A DNA stretch of 38,137 nucleotides. It comes from an uncultured Alphaproteobacteria bacterium. Lineage in GTDB: Bacteria > Pseudomonadota > Alphaproteobacteria > Micavibrionales > Micavibrionaceae. The DNA lies in NCBI GenBank assembly GCA_946481105.1, contig CAMLMM010000010.1, positions 1 to 38,137 of the forward strand. The letters are read 5' to 3'. How positions within the stretch are numbered: position 1 is the first letter of the stretch; each line of letters opens with the position of its first letter. Below the pieces are notes generated by a model. That model was not told where the DNA came from. It saw only the letters and a program-made list of their open reading frames with translations, and did not search any database. This document shows positions 1 to 7,095 of the stretch, piece by piece. The translations under genes were made by a program, and so were the position numbers.

Positions 1-501
1 GAAAAATGCCTGCCTGATGAACAGCGCGAAAATTTCCTAGCACGCCGTAAAATGTGGATGGAGAACGGACTGCCGCAGAAACTCGCACATGAGATTGCCT
101 TATTACCGCTGATGGCGTCGGCTTTCGATATTTTGCGTCTTGCGAACAATCTTAGGAAAGATATCGCCAGTGTCACCCAGATATATTTTGCCGTGGGCGA
201 TTACTTTCAGTTTGAGCGTTTGCGTGGCAAGGTTCAGAACCTGCCGCAAGATACACCCCAGATGGTTACGGCGGTCGAGTCACTGTTGAACAGTTTTTAT
301 GTCACGCAATCTGCATTCACGGCTTGTGTTATAAAGGAAACAGTTCAGAAGAAGAATGCCACAAATATTCTTTCTGCGATTGAAAAAGCGATGCCGCAGG
401 CCGGGGGGATAATGCAGCGCCTCCAGGAACAGGAGCGGCAGGCTAGTCTCGATTTCCCCGCACTGGTGGTTCTGGAACAACAGCTTCGACGTATGATATA
501 G
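1..501 (+). CDS. NAD-specific glutamate dehydrogenase, C-terminal end (5' truncated by window)
   Basis: The reading frame is open from the first base and ends at TAG 499-501, so only the last 166 residues of a longer protein are present. The helical tail, with LPQKLAHEIALLPL, then DILRLAN and VTQIYFAVGDYF, resembles the C-terminus of the very large (about 1600-residue) bacterial NAD-dependent glutamate dehydrogenases, which oxidise glutamate to 2-oxoglutarate and ammonium. The catalytic domain lies upstream of the window, so activity cannot be judged. The gene converges on the MATE exporter gene, with only 4 bases between the stops. Identification rests on family resemblance of this tail alone. 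Confidence 0.8.
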   Translation, partial: EKCLPDEQRENFLARRKMWMENGLPQKLAHEIALLPLMASAFDILRLANNLRKDIASVTQIYFAVGDYFQFERLRGKVQNLPQDTPQMVTAVESLLNSFYVTQSAFTACVIKETVQKKNATNILSAIEKAMPQAGGIMQRLQEQERQASLDFPALVVLEQQLRRMI

Positions 502-505
502 GCAA

Positions 506-1864
506 TCAATAAGATAAAAATTGGCGGCGCGACCAAAGGTGAATGGTTGCGCCGCTAATTACATTGACGGTGGCGATAGCCACGAAAATACCTGTTGCCC
601 CGGCTATGTAACGCCCCAGAATTGCAGCAGGCACCATGACGCAGAGCGTTTTGATAAAAAGCATGCCTGCCGATATTTGCGGTTTGCCGATAGCATTGAA
701 CGACGACCCCCACCCATGCACGATATTCCCGAAAGTGTAAGACAGGGGAATAATGATAAAATAGAGATGCAGATACGTATAGAAACTGCTGTCAGAATTA
801 CCGGCAAATTCGGTCGCCAGAGCAGAGGCCCCCAGTGTCAGGCAAAGCCCTGACAAGAGGGACCAGACTACGCAGAATCCAATTGCATATTTAATAGTCT
901 CGCGGACGCGGTCGAGATAACCTGCACCAAAATTCTGACCGATAATAGGGGCCATGCCAATTGATAGGGCCATGAGAATCACAGTCATAAATGCTTCAAT
1001 GCGTGAGGCAGCGCCAAAAGCGGCGACGGCACCTTCGGACTCCGGCCCTATACCTGATAACAGGTATAAAATAACTGAGGATACGACCGAGGGAAGCATG
1101 CTGGTCAGGCCCGCAGGAATGGCGATTACCAATAGTCGCTTTGCCGAGTCGCCAAAATCCGCAAGGGTACGCAGATGGGCAAAATCAAACAACCCTTTGC
1201 GGTACATAACCGTCAGCCCGGCCACCATCGCCCCGAAGTTCGCGAAGACAGTGCCGAGTGCGGCACCAAACATTTCCATGCGTGGAAACCCAAACAACCC
1301 GAAAATCAGCACCGGATTAATCAGCGCATTCAATAGCGCCGCTGTGGTCATGATGATGGCAGGCAGTGTTGCATCGCCGCTGGCGCGTAAGGCGGCATTC
1401 CCGACAACTGGCATGCTGACGAAGAATGTCCCCAGGAAGTAGGTCGTCATGAAAGAATGGATAAGAGGTAACGATTCGGCATCAGCCCCCAGCATGGTAA
1501 AAAGAGGATCCAGCAGAGGAATACCCAGCAGGCCGATCAATGCACTGACCAGCATAACCAGCAGGATACCATGGGACGTTACGCGTTTGACGTCTTCATG
1601 CTTGCCAGCGCCAATCAGGCGCGAGATGACAGACGACATCGCAATGCCGAAGCCAATAAAGATACTGAAAATGCCATAGGTTATTGGAAAGGTGTAACTG
1701 AAAGCCGCCATATGCGCCGTGCCAAGGCGGGAGATATAATAGGCATCGACCAGCTGGAAGCTAACGATCGCCAGAATGCCCCATATCATCGGTACGGTCA
1801 TACGGACGAGATGGCGGGGAATGGAGCCGGAGGTAAGGTCAATTTTCTGAACAGGCGAACGCAT
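506..1864 (-). CDS. MATE family multidrug/organic cation efflux transporter
   Basis: The 452-residue length and about twelve hydrophobic segments fit the MATE (NorM/DinF-like) antiporter family, which exports drugs or metabolites across the inner membrane in exchange for H+ or Na+. The N-terminus, with LVRMTVPMIWGILA and LVDAYYISRLGTAHMAA, is the family's typical first-helix pattern, and a similar arrangement recurs in the second half (AIPAGLTSMLPSVVSSVILY), as expected for its two six-helix bundles. The substrate cannot be inferred. The start at 1864 gives a short cytoplasmic lead before helix 1. The stop lies 4 bases from the converging gdh stop. It appears to be transcribed alone; tRNA-Gly lies upstream on the same strand. 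Confidence 0.9.
   Translation of the reverse strand: MRSPVQKIDLTSGSIPRHLVRMTVPMIWGILAIVSFQLVDAYYISRLGTAHMAAFSYTFPITYGIFSIFIGFGIAMSSVISRLIGAGKHEDVKRVTSHGILLVMLVSALIGLLGIPLLDPLFTMLGADAESLPLIHSFMTTYFLGTFFVSMPVVGNAALRASGDATLPAIIMTTAALLNALINPVLIFGLFGFPRMEMFGAALGTVFANFGAMVAGLTVMYRKGLFDFAHLRTLADFGDSAKRLLVIAIPAGLTSMLPSVVSSVILYLLSGIGPESEGAVAAFGAASRIEAFMTVILMALSIGMAPIIGQNFGAGYLDRVRETIKYAIGFCVVWSLLSGLCLTLGASALATEFAGNSDSSFYTYLHLYFIIIPLSYTFGNIVHGWGSSFNAIGKPQISAGMLFIKTLCVMVPAAILGRYIAGATGIFVAIATVNVISGATIHLWSRRQFLSY
524..555. terminator. Strong hairpin between converging gdh and MATE genes
   Basis: A 12-bp stem (524-535 with 544-555, one G-T pair) encloses an 8-base loop. It lies inside the 3' coding end of the MATE gene, just past the gdh stop. 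On the minus strand it is followed by a T-run (520-515), still before the MATE stop at 506; on the plus strand the following bases are only weakly T-rich. A terminator role is plausible but its direction is unclear. Confidence 0.4.
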
Positions 1865-1926
1865 GACCGAGTTATAGTCGGTAGTCGCCAGAGTTCAAGC
1901 TAAAGATTTCAGGAAAAGGGTCCGAT

Positions 1927-2001
1927 TGGAGCGGGTGATGGGCTTCGAACCCACGGCCTAAACCTTGGCAAGGTTTCGCTCTACCCCTGAGCTACACCCG
2001 C
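1927..2001 (-). tRNA. tRNA-Gly (GCC anticodon), CCA encoded
   Basis: Read on the minus strand, a full cloverleaf is visible. The acceptor stem GCGGGTG pairs with CACCCGC, the D-arm contains GCTC/GAGC, the anticodon stem AAACC/GGTTT holds the loop TTGCCAA (anticodon GCC), and the T-arm contains GTTCGAAG. Discriminator T is followed by a genomic CCA at 1927-1929. It reads glycine codons GGC and GGT. Confidence 0.97.
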
Positions 2002-2022
2002 GTTCCTTCGGAATGAGGGGGA

Positions 2023-2050
2023 TTTATAGCAAAGTTTTTGGGAATTGCAA
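2023..2050 (-). promoter_or_regulatory. Promoter of tRNA-Gly
   Basis: On the minus strand a -35 TTGCAA (2050-2045) and a -10 TATAAA (2028-2023) are separated by 16 bases. Transcription would begin a few bases before the tRNA 5' end at 2001. The same TTGCAA -35 is used by tRNA-Thr later in the window. Confidence 0.6.
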
Positions 2051-2068
2051 GCGGAACTTCACCAGAAA

Positions 2069-2374
2069 TCAGGCGGTGCCCGTCATGGCGGAAATATGCA
2101 GGTCACCCACCTGGATCAGGGAGGTATAATAACCCATAATTTTACCCCCATCCGGCTCCAGTATGGCCATGGAACTGCGGCGCTGGACTTTATCGGCCAC
2201 ATCGTCGGACAATTCATAATGCATCAGGTCGCCTTCATGGTTTGGCAGGTCATACACCAGCATAAAGAGTTTCTGATCGCGGTAATATTCCACGCGTTTG
2301 ACCGGGGCGGGAAGGGAGCCGCTGCACACCAGGGCCAAATCACCATCGGGAAGCTGTCCTAATTCGATATTCAT
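2069..2374 (-). CDS. Hypothetical protein, 101 residues
   Basis: I do not recognise this protein. It is a soluble alpha/beta-looking sequence starting MNIELGQLPDGDLAL, with no signal peptide, membrane segment or obvious catalytic motif. The middle (KRVEYYRDQKLFMLVYDLP) looks like beta strands. An AAGGGA sequence sits about 9 bases before the ATG at 2374. It begins 13 bases after the stop of a 57-codon ORF on the same strand, so the two probably form one transcript. An overlapping plus-strand ORF was judged a shadow because this frame has the ribosome site and the operon context. Confidence 0.7.
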   Translation of the reverse strand: MNIELGQLPDGDLALVCSGSLPAPVKRVEYYRDQKLFMLVYDLPNHEGDLMHYELSDDVADKVQRRSSMAILEPDGGKIMGYYTSLIQVGDLHISAMTGTA

Positions 2375-2387
2375 GAGGCATTATCCC

Positions 2388-2561
2388 TTATTTAGGCTCA
2401 AAATTAAGTTTCGCGACGGGTGCGCCAAGTTCCGGCTCATCCGGCGTTGGCCGGGATAAATGACCAGAAGAAGTTAGGGAGTCTATGGAAAATCCAGTTC
2501 CGGCCACTTGGGCCAGCGGCGTAACTTCTACGCCCGTAAAATCTATTGTTCCGAATGCCAT
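2388..2561 (-). CDS. Small hypothetical protein, 57 residues
   Basis: An ATG at 2561 opens a 57-codon frame ending TAA at 2390-2388. It is preceded by a good ribosome site (GGGGAG, about 8-10 bases upstream). The product begins MAFGTIDFTGVEV and ends KLNFEPK, is rich in Gly, Ser, Thr and Pro, and has no hydrophobic segment, so it is probably a small, partly disordered cytoplasmic protein. It lies 13 bases upstream of the 101-residue unknown and is probably its operon partner. It is transcribed away from the deacylase gene at 2757, across a region with two palindromes. No function can be assigned; that it is translated is inferred from the ribosome site and spacing. Confidence 0.55.
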   Translation of the reverse strand: MAFGTIDFTGVEVTPLAQVAGTGFSIDSLTSSGHLSRPTPDEPELGAPVAKLNFEPK

Positions 2562-2618
2562 GTTTTAACTTCTCCCCTAATGCCTGTTATCTTACTATTA
2601 TGTCATAACGCACGAAAG

Positions 2619-2654
2619 TTTTCAAATTATTGAAAATAGATCGTATTTGATCTA
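2619..2654. promoter_or_regulatory. Two abutting 18-bp palindromes, operator candidate
   Basis: TTTTCAA-ATTA-TTGAAAA (2619-2636) is immediately followed by TAGATC-GTATTT-GATCTA (2637-2654). Both have perfect arms and total exactly 18 bases. They lie in the intergenic region between a minus-strand unknown operon (start 2561) and the plus-strand deacylase gene (start 2757). This is a plausible binding site for one or two dimeric regulators of either side; no regulator is identified. Confidence 0.4.
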
Positions 2655-2756
2655 ATTTCTACGTTTCAGGCTATTTTTGGCTTAAATTAAGCATATCGAC
2701 CTCTTTCTTAAAAAATGGTTAATAGAAGGGTTAATACGCACCAATATGGGAAGAAA

Positions 2757-3296
2757 ATGACATTAGTAGCTGCACCAGACCCCGATTTTCCGCGTTTTAC
2801 GCCTGAAACGCTCTTAGCCTACTTAAATGAAACCGGGATTACCCATCAAATTCACCACCATCCGGCCGTGTTTACGGTGGCGGAATCCAAATTTGTGGAT
2901 GCGGATATTCCCGGTAGCCATACCCGTAATCTTTTCCTGAAGGACAAAAAAGACCATATGTTTCTGGTCACCTTGCGCCACGATACGCCGGTCGATTTGA
3001 AAAAACTGTCTGACTACCTGAATGCAGGGCGGTTTTCCTTCGGGTCACCGGAAAGGTTGTGGTCCTATCTGGGGGTAACGCCAGGGTCGGTTACGCCATT
3101 GTCGATACTCAATGATGTGGAGAGTCGGGTGACGCTTATCCTGGAAGAAGGCATGATGGCGGAAGATGTTATTAATGTGCATCCGCTGATTAATACCATG
3201 ACCGTCGGTATATCGCCTTCGTCGTTGATGAAACTGTTGAAAGACTTTGGTGTTATGCCGCGTATCCTGGATTTAAGCCCCGTAGCGCCCGACTAA
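2757..3296 (+). CDS. YbaK/ProX-domain aminoacyl-tRNA deacylase (ProXp-ala/PrdX-like)
   Basis: This 179-residue protein belongs to the free-standing editing-domain family related to the INS domain of prolyl-tRNA synthetase. Family members such as Caulobacter ProXp-ala hydrolyse mischarged Ala-tRNA(Pro). Diagnostic stretches are HHPAVFTVAES near the N-terminus, NLFLKDKK (which holds the conserved lysine) and SYLGVTPGSVTPLSI. I chose ATG 2757 over the in-frame ATG 2715 because GGAAG lies immediately upstream and the shorter N-terminus fits the family. It is followed after 15 bases by the chaperedoxin gene, so the two are probably co-transcribed; both serve translation or protein quality control. 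Substrate identity (Ala-tRNA(Pro) or another) is inferred from family only. Confidence 0.88.
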   Translation: MTLVAAPDPDFPRFTPETLLAYLNETGITHQIHHHPAVFTVAESKFVDADIPGSHTRNLFLKDKKDHMFLVTLRHDTPVDLKKLSDYLNAGRFSFGSPERLWSYLGVTPGSVTPLSILNDVESRVTLILEEGMMAEDVINVHPLINTMTVGISPSSLMKLLKDFGVMPRILDLSPVAPD

Positions 3297-3311
3297 TGAA
3301 AGAAGAATGAA

Positions 3312-4235
3312 ATGCTGATTGGTCCAAATATAAAATCTACGCCTAAGAATGCGTCCGCAGATATATTCGAGACGACAGCCCAGAGCTTCGAAAAAGAAGT
3401 TCTACTAGCCTCGCAGGAACGTCCGATACTGGTTGAGTTTTGGGCACCGTGGTGCGGCCCGTGCCGTCAGTTAATGCCAATACTGGAGAAGCTCGTCACC
3501 GCTAAAAACGGCAAAGTGGCGATGGCAAAAGTAAATATTGATGAACAGACGGAACTGGCGCAGGCGTTCCGTGTGCAATCGGTACCCATGGTTGTAGCGT
3601 TATATCAGGGCCAACCTGTCACCGGTTTTGCGGGTCTGCGTCCGGCATCGGAAATTGAGGGACTAATCAATCAGTTGATTGCATTGCATACGCAAAATTC
3701 ACCGGAAGCAATTGATATTCCGGCGGCACTTCAAAATGCAGCTGTGCTGTTGCGCGAGGGGCAGGGGGCTGAAGCCCTCACCTTATATGGATTAATTTTG
3801 CGCGAAGATGCCGAAAATATCGATGCGCATGCGGGTATCGTGCGGGCCTATCTGGCTTTGAATGAAATTCCCCAGGCAGAATCGTATGCGGCGGCCATCC
3901 CTGAAAATGTGCGCAAATCATCGCGCTTTGCATCCGCTTTGACGGCCATTGAACTGGCAAAGAACGCACCTGCCGGCGATATAGTCCAGGCGGAGGTTGC
4001 GGTGCAAAAAAATCCAGAGGATTGGGATGCCCAGTTCCGGCTTGCGGAATTATATTTCGCCCATAACCTGGCGGAAAAAGCGGCGAACGCTCTTATCATG
4101 ATTATTCAGCGCAATCGTCTCTGGGAAGATGAAAAGGCACGTAAACAGTTGTTAAAATATATCGAGGTCTGGGGCCTGACGGACCCGGTCAGTATTCAGG
4201 CGCGACGTAAATTATCGGCCCTTCTTTTTTCCTGA
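3312..4235 (+). CDS. cnoX: CnoX/YbbN-type thioredoxin-TPR chaperedoxin
   Basis: The 307-residue protein has a thioredoxin fold at residues about 20-130 with the active site WCGPC (47-51) and cis-Pro motif SVPM, followed by a helical TPR-like region (about 135-300). This is the architecture of CnoX/YbbN, a holdase that guards substrates for GroEL and DnaK. E. coli CnoX lacks the first cysteine, whereas this protein keeps both, as described for Caulobacter CnoX, so it should also have thioredoxin-type redox activity. It sits between the deacylase and the Lon-domain gene, 22 bases upstream of the latter. No signal peptide is present, so it is cytoplasmic. Confidence 0.9.
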   Translation: MLIGPNIKSTPKNASADIFETTAQSFEKEVLLASQERPILVEFWAPWCGPCRQLMPILEKLVTAKNGKVAMAKVNIDEQTELAQAFRVQSVPMVVALYQGQPVTGFAGLRPASEIEGLINQLIALHTQNSPEAIDIPAALQNAAVLLREGQGAEALTLYGLILREDAENIDAHAGIVRAYLALNEIPQAESYAAAIPENVRKSSRFASALTAIELAKNAPAGDIVQAEVAVQKNPEDWDAQFRLAELYFAHNLAEKAANALIMIIQRNRLWEDEKARKQLLKYIEVWGLTDPVSIQARRKLSALLFS

Positions 4236-4257
4236 GTCACACCCTATATTTTTATTC

Positions 4258-4914
4258 ATGACACGCCGCACACCACTCACGTATGAAGAGCTACCAGAGG
4301 GAATGCCGATTTTCCCCCTTTATGGCGTGTTATTGCTGCCGCGCGGTGATCTGCCCCTCAATATTTTTGAGCCGCGTTATCTGCGCATGGTGGACAGCGC
4401 CATGAAAACGTCGCATCGCCTGATTGGCATGGTTCAGCCTGTATCAGAAGGAGATAAGCCCGATGTTTTCCCAATAGGTTGCGCGGGCCGTATAACACGT
4501 TTCGAAGAAACGGACGATGGGCGGTATCTTATCAACCTGCATGGTGTTTGCCGTTTTCGCGTTATAGGCGAAATGCCAGTAGCCGAAGGTGGATTTCGCA
4601 ATGCGCGCATATCCTGGCAAGCCTATCGTCAGGATATGGAGCGGGTCGGATGCCTCGATATTGATCGTGATCATTTGATGGGGCTGCTAAAGCGTTATTT
4701 CGGTTTGCAGGGAATGGACCTGGACTGGAAGTTGATTGATGAGGTGGCAGACGAATGTCTGATGACCACTCTGGCGATGGTCTGTCCGTTCGCGCCGTCC
4801 GAAAAGCAGGCGCTGCTCGAGGCCCCATGCTGCTATACACGGGCTGATATGTTTGTTAATCTGCTGGAAATGGCAATACGTCAGCAACAGCATATGCCGC
4901 AGACACCACATTGA
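4258..4914 (+). CDS. Lon N-terminal substrate-binding domain protein
   Basis: This 218-residue protein resembles the N-terminal domain of Lon protease alone (PUA-like fold plus helical part). The opening FPLYGVLLLPRGDLPLNIFEPRYLRMV is the typical Lon N-domain pattern, followed by GCAGRITRFEETDDGRYLI and a helical C-terminus. It lacks the AAA+ and Ser-Lys protease domains, so it cannot degrade proteins itself. The role of such proteins is not established; substrate recognition or an adaptor function is inference. It is next to the CnoX gene upstream and a Trm112-like gene 9 bases downstream, suggesting an operon for protein quality control. Confidence 0.88.
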   Translation: MTRRTPLTYEELPEGMPIFPLYGVLLLPRGDLPLNIFEPRYLRMVDSAMKTSHRLIGMVQPVSEGDKPDVFPIGCAGRITRFEETDDGRYLINLHGVCRFRVIGEMPVAEGGFRNARISWQAYRQDMERVGCLDIDRDHLMGLLKRYFGLQGMDLDWKLIDEVADECLMTTLAMVCPFAPSEKQALLEAPCCYTRADMFVNLLEMAIRQQQHMPQTPH

Positions 4915-4923
4915 GAAATTATT

Positions 4924-5106
4924 ATGAGCTTCGTTGATCCCCGACTCCTGGAAATTTTAGTCTGCCCCTTGACGAAAGTGCCCTTGCAATATGACCGGGA
5001 AAAGCAGGAACTGATTTCCACGCAGGCAAAACTGGCGTACCCCATTCGCAACGGTATTCCCATTATGCTGGTCGATGAAGCGCGGCGACTGGATGATCAA
5101 ATATGA
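4924..5106 (+). CDS. Trm112-like protein (UPF0434/YcaR family)
   Basis: The 60-residue product matches the small bacterial Trm112-like family: [16 protein letters not shown] at the N-terminus and [17 protein letters not shown] at the C-terminus. Eukaryotic and archaeal Trm112 activates several methyltransferases; the bacterial role is less clear. Only the first of the usual zinc-type cysteines (the C of VCPL) is present, so zinc binding is doubtful. Its stop overlaps the start of the next gene by four bases (ATGA), indicating translational coupling to the DUF971 protein. Confidence 0.9.
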   Translation: MSFVDPRLLEILVCPLTKVPLQYDREKQELISTQAKLAYPIRNGIPIMLVDEARRLDDQI

Positions 5107-5399
5107 ATGCCTGGCCCATTGAAATAAAATATAAGAAATCACAGCGTACATTATCAGTTGCCTATGATGATGGGGCGTATATTACTTTGTCTGCAGAGAA
5201 ATTGCGGGTGGAAAGTCCTTCCGCCGAAGTGCAAGGGCATGGGCCCGATCAGAAAGTGCACGTCACTGGTAAGGAAAACGTGGCCATTACCCAGATTATC
5301 CCCGTGGGCAACTACGCGGTTCGCCTTGTGTTTGATGATGGCCATCAGACAGGGATTTATTCGTGGGACTATCTGAGAAAACTTGGCACACCTCTATAG
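5103..5399 (+). CDS. DUF971 (gamma-butyrobetaine hydroxylase-like N-terminal domain) protein
   Basis: This 98-residue protein is the small all-beta domain also found at the N-terminus of gamma-butyrobetaine hydroxylases. Characteristic pieces are [20 protein letters not shown], then [25 protein letters not shown]. Stand-alone members have been associated with iron-sulfur or iron proteins, but the exact role is unsettled. The ATG at 5103 overlaps the preceding stop. It is the last gene of the plus-strand series that starts at 2757; rpoZ follows behind its own promoter. Confidence 0.88.
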   Translation: MNAWPIEIKYKKSQRTLSVAYDDGAYITLSAEKLRVESPSAEVQGHGPDQKVHVTGKENVAITQIIPVGNYAVRLVFDDGHQTGIYSWDYLRKLGTPL

Positions 5400-5428
5400 A
5401 TATGTAAACTACATTCCGCAGAGAAAGC

Positions 5429-5457
5429 TTGATTTTCCGCCACTCCCCCTTTATAAA
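5429..5457 (+). promoter_or_regulatory. Promoter of rpoZ
   Basis: A -35 TTGATT (5429-5434) and a -10 TATAAA (5452-5457) are separated by exactly 17 bases, about 40 bases before the rpoZ ATG. An AAGGA ribosome site (5488-5492) follows. Confidence 0.65.
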
Positions 5458-5499
5458 CCTTCCAACGTCACCCATTCATAACCCAAAAAGGACAGATTC

Positions 5500-5901
5500 A
5501 TGGCACGCGTTACCGTGGAAGATTGCGTTTTAAAAGTTTCCAACCGTTTTGAACTGGTAATGGTTGCCGCCCAGCGTGCCCGCCGTATCGGAACCGGGGC
5601 TGCCCTGACTGTTGATCGTGACAATGATAAGAACCCGGTTGTTTCCCTTCGCGAAATCGCTGAAGACACCGTTCAGGTACCTGACCTGAAAGAAGACCTG
5701 ATTCGTTCCCATCAGCGCGTATTTGCTATGGATGATGACAAGGATGACGTCATTGAAGATATGCAAGGTGAAGAAGAGTGGAGCGCACTTGTGGCTCAGG
5801 CTAATGATTCAGGCTTCGGTTCATCTGAAGACTTTGACGATGACGATGATGAGGCTGGTGTTGAGGACATCGCCGGATACTCTGAAGACGACGATAAGTA
5901 A
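5500..5901 (+). CDS. rpoZ: RNA polymerase omega subunit
   Basis: The N-terminus ([20 protein letters not shown], then AAQRARRIG) and the motif [11 protein letters not shown] are the omega signature; omega helps assemble beta-prime and forms part of the (p)ppGpp site in many proteobacteria. At 133 residues it is longer than E. coli omega (91). The extra length is a strongly acidic C-terminal tail (residues about 85-133, with runs of Asp and Glu), as seen in several alphaproteobacteria. In many relatives rpoZ lies directly before rsh; here the two are about 7.7 kb apart, with the lpt operon between. It has its own promoter and terminator. Confidence 0.96.
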   Translation: MARVTVEDCVLKVSNRFELVMVAAQRARRIGTGAALTVDRDNDKNPVVSLREIAEDTVQVPDLKEDLIRSHQRVFAMDDDKDDVIEDMQGEEEWSALVAQANDSGFGSSEDFDDDDDEAGVEDIAGYSEDDDK

Positions 5902-5915
5902 TCAAGAAAAAATTT

Positions 5916-5941
5916 AAAACCCGCTCCGGCGGGTTTTTTTA
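5916..5941. terminator. Bidirectional rho-independent terminator after rpoZ
   Basis: A 9-bp stem AAAACCCGC/GCGGGTTTT (5916-5924, 5929-5937) with loop TCCG ends in a T-run. The reverse strand also ends in T-rich sequence, so it can serve the converging winged-helix gene, whose stop is at 5939-5941. Confidence 0.9.
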
Positions 5942-6505
5942 TGCGTTCAACATTAAAGAATAATTCCCTTCGCCATCGGCGCGTATCAAATCGGCGCCTT
6001 CATAAGGATTTAACTTCTGACGCAGACGGTAAAGATGCGTTTCAAATGTGTGTGTTTCCGCATCATCGGCATATTGCCAGACTTTGGCCAGAAGTGTGCC
6101 CCGGTCCAACGTATTATTTTCAGCCTCATATAAGACTCGTAATAACAAACGTTCCTTGTCGGTCAGGTGGATAATGTCACCGCTTGTTATATGTTGAAGG
6201 CGATTTTCGTTTGGTAAAAACAGGAATATGCCAAGATTTATTTCATCATCCGATTCCAGATGATCCTGACGTCCTGAAAGTCCGTACCGCAATTGGTCAA
6301 GCAATTGCCCTAACCGTAAGGGACCTTTATCAAGAACCAAGTGAAATATCGTGTTATCAGATGTGCGTATATCCGCATCTGTAATCAGGGCATCTGGCTT
6401 TGAATCAACAAGTACTACGGAGGATAAATGCCCCAGTTGTTCGGCTACCAGGTCACGCCGTTCGGGACTATCTATCTGCAATTGTATGCGTGTGGCTGTT
6501 GTCAT
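5939..6505 (-). CDS. Winged-helix (OmpR/PhoB-type) DNA-binding protein with short pseudo-receiver N-terminus
   Basis: The C-terminal ~90 residues form an OmpR/PhoB-type effector domain: IIHLTDKERLLLRVLYEA, then RGTLLAKVWQYADDAETHTFETHLYRLRQKL with the DNA-contacting recognition helix, then a wing ending GNYSLML. The N-terminal ~95 residues (strands such as SVVLVDSKPDALITDADI) look like a shortened receiver without a clear Asp-Thr-Lys phosphorylation set, so phosphorylation is unlikely. I chose ATG 6505 (188 residues); the upstream extension of the frame runs through the divergent gene and has no homology features. No histidine kinase gene is adjacent. It is divergent from the 173-residue unknown gene, 67 bases away, which may be its target. 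Confidence 0.8.
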   Translation of the reverse strand: MTTATRIQLQIDSPERRDLVAEQLGHLSSVVLVDSKPDALITDADIRTSDNTIFHLVLDKGPLRLGQLLDQLRYGLSGRQDHLESDDEINLGIFLFLPNENRLQHITSGDIIHLTDKERLLLRVLYEAENNTLDRGTLLAKVWQYADDAETHTFETHLYRLRQKLNPYEGADLIRADGEGNYSLMLNA

Positions 6506-6572
6506 AGGTTCATTATCGCAGAAAAAACAGAAATTGGTACGGGAATTGCACCTCAGATACCAAGAGGTTGTC

Positions 6573-7094
6573 ATGCTCGCTGGACCAACAGACCAGATAT
6601 CTGAAAATACCGGGTTTCGTCTCGAGCGGGGCCAGAATAGCCGCATGGCAGGGTCTATGCCGGTTTTTAGCAAACCCAGCTTTGCGGCAAAAATTGCCGA
6701 GTCCGAGAAAACCGCATCCGATATTTCTGCCTTGGAAATAGATAGTCCGGCGGAGACAGCAGTCAGCCCGGAAAAAGACGAAGGTACATTCGGCTTTCTG
6801 GATTTTCTGGATATTATCAACCCATTGCAACATATTCCTGTCGTGAGTACCATCTATCAGCACGTAACCGGCGATACAATTAAACCGGCGGCTGAAATTT
6901 TTGGCGGGGCCCTGTTTGGCGGACCTGTGGGTGCCATGGCCGGGGCAGTCACAACAATCGCCAAGGCTGCCATTCAGCATCATGATTCTGATACATCTTC
7001 TGAGGTAACACAGGTTGCTACCGCGCTGGCGGATACAAATGCGACATTGAGTTTTGCCGATCTGCGCAAGGGACTGACCCCTTATAACAGTTAA
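6573..7094 (+). CDS. Hypothetical protein with glycine-zipper-like hydrophobic segment
   Basis: This 173-residue protein is not one I can name. Residues 1-70 are polar and probably disordered; residues 72-100 carry FGFLDFLDIINPLQHIPVV, ending at TIYQHVTG; residues 104-135 are a Gly/Ala-rich hydrophobic stretch with repeated GG pairs (IFGGALFGGPVG, then AMAGAV), like a glycine-zipper membrane hairpin. There is no N-terminal signal peptide. AAGAGG (6562-6567) five bases before ATG 6573 decides this start over ATGs further upstream. It is divergent from the winged-helix regulator, and its stop is one base from the converging methyltransferase stop. Membrane association is inference. Confidence 0.7.
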   Translation: MLAGPTDQISENTGFRLERGQNSRMAGSMPVFSKPSFAAKIAESEKTASDISALEIDSPAETAVSPEKDEGTFGFLDFLDIINPLQHIPVVSTIYQHVTGDTIKPAAEIFGGALFGGPVGAMAGAVTTIAKAAIQHHDSDTSSEVTQVATALADTNATLSFADLRKGLTPYNS

Positions 7095-7095
7095 A

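Noticed and set aside
2045..2362. Plus-strand ORF opposite the 101-residue unknown
   Set aside because: No ribosome site, and the opposite frame has one plus an operon partner.
6351..6572. N-terminal extension of the 173-residue unknown back to 6351
   Set aside because: It reads antisense through the winged-helix gene, and a ribosome site lies directly before ATG 6573.
6506..6853. N-terminal extension of the winged-helix protein to 6853
   Set aside because: It runs antisense through the 173-residue gene and has shadow-like composition; the natural start is ATG 6505.
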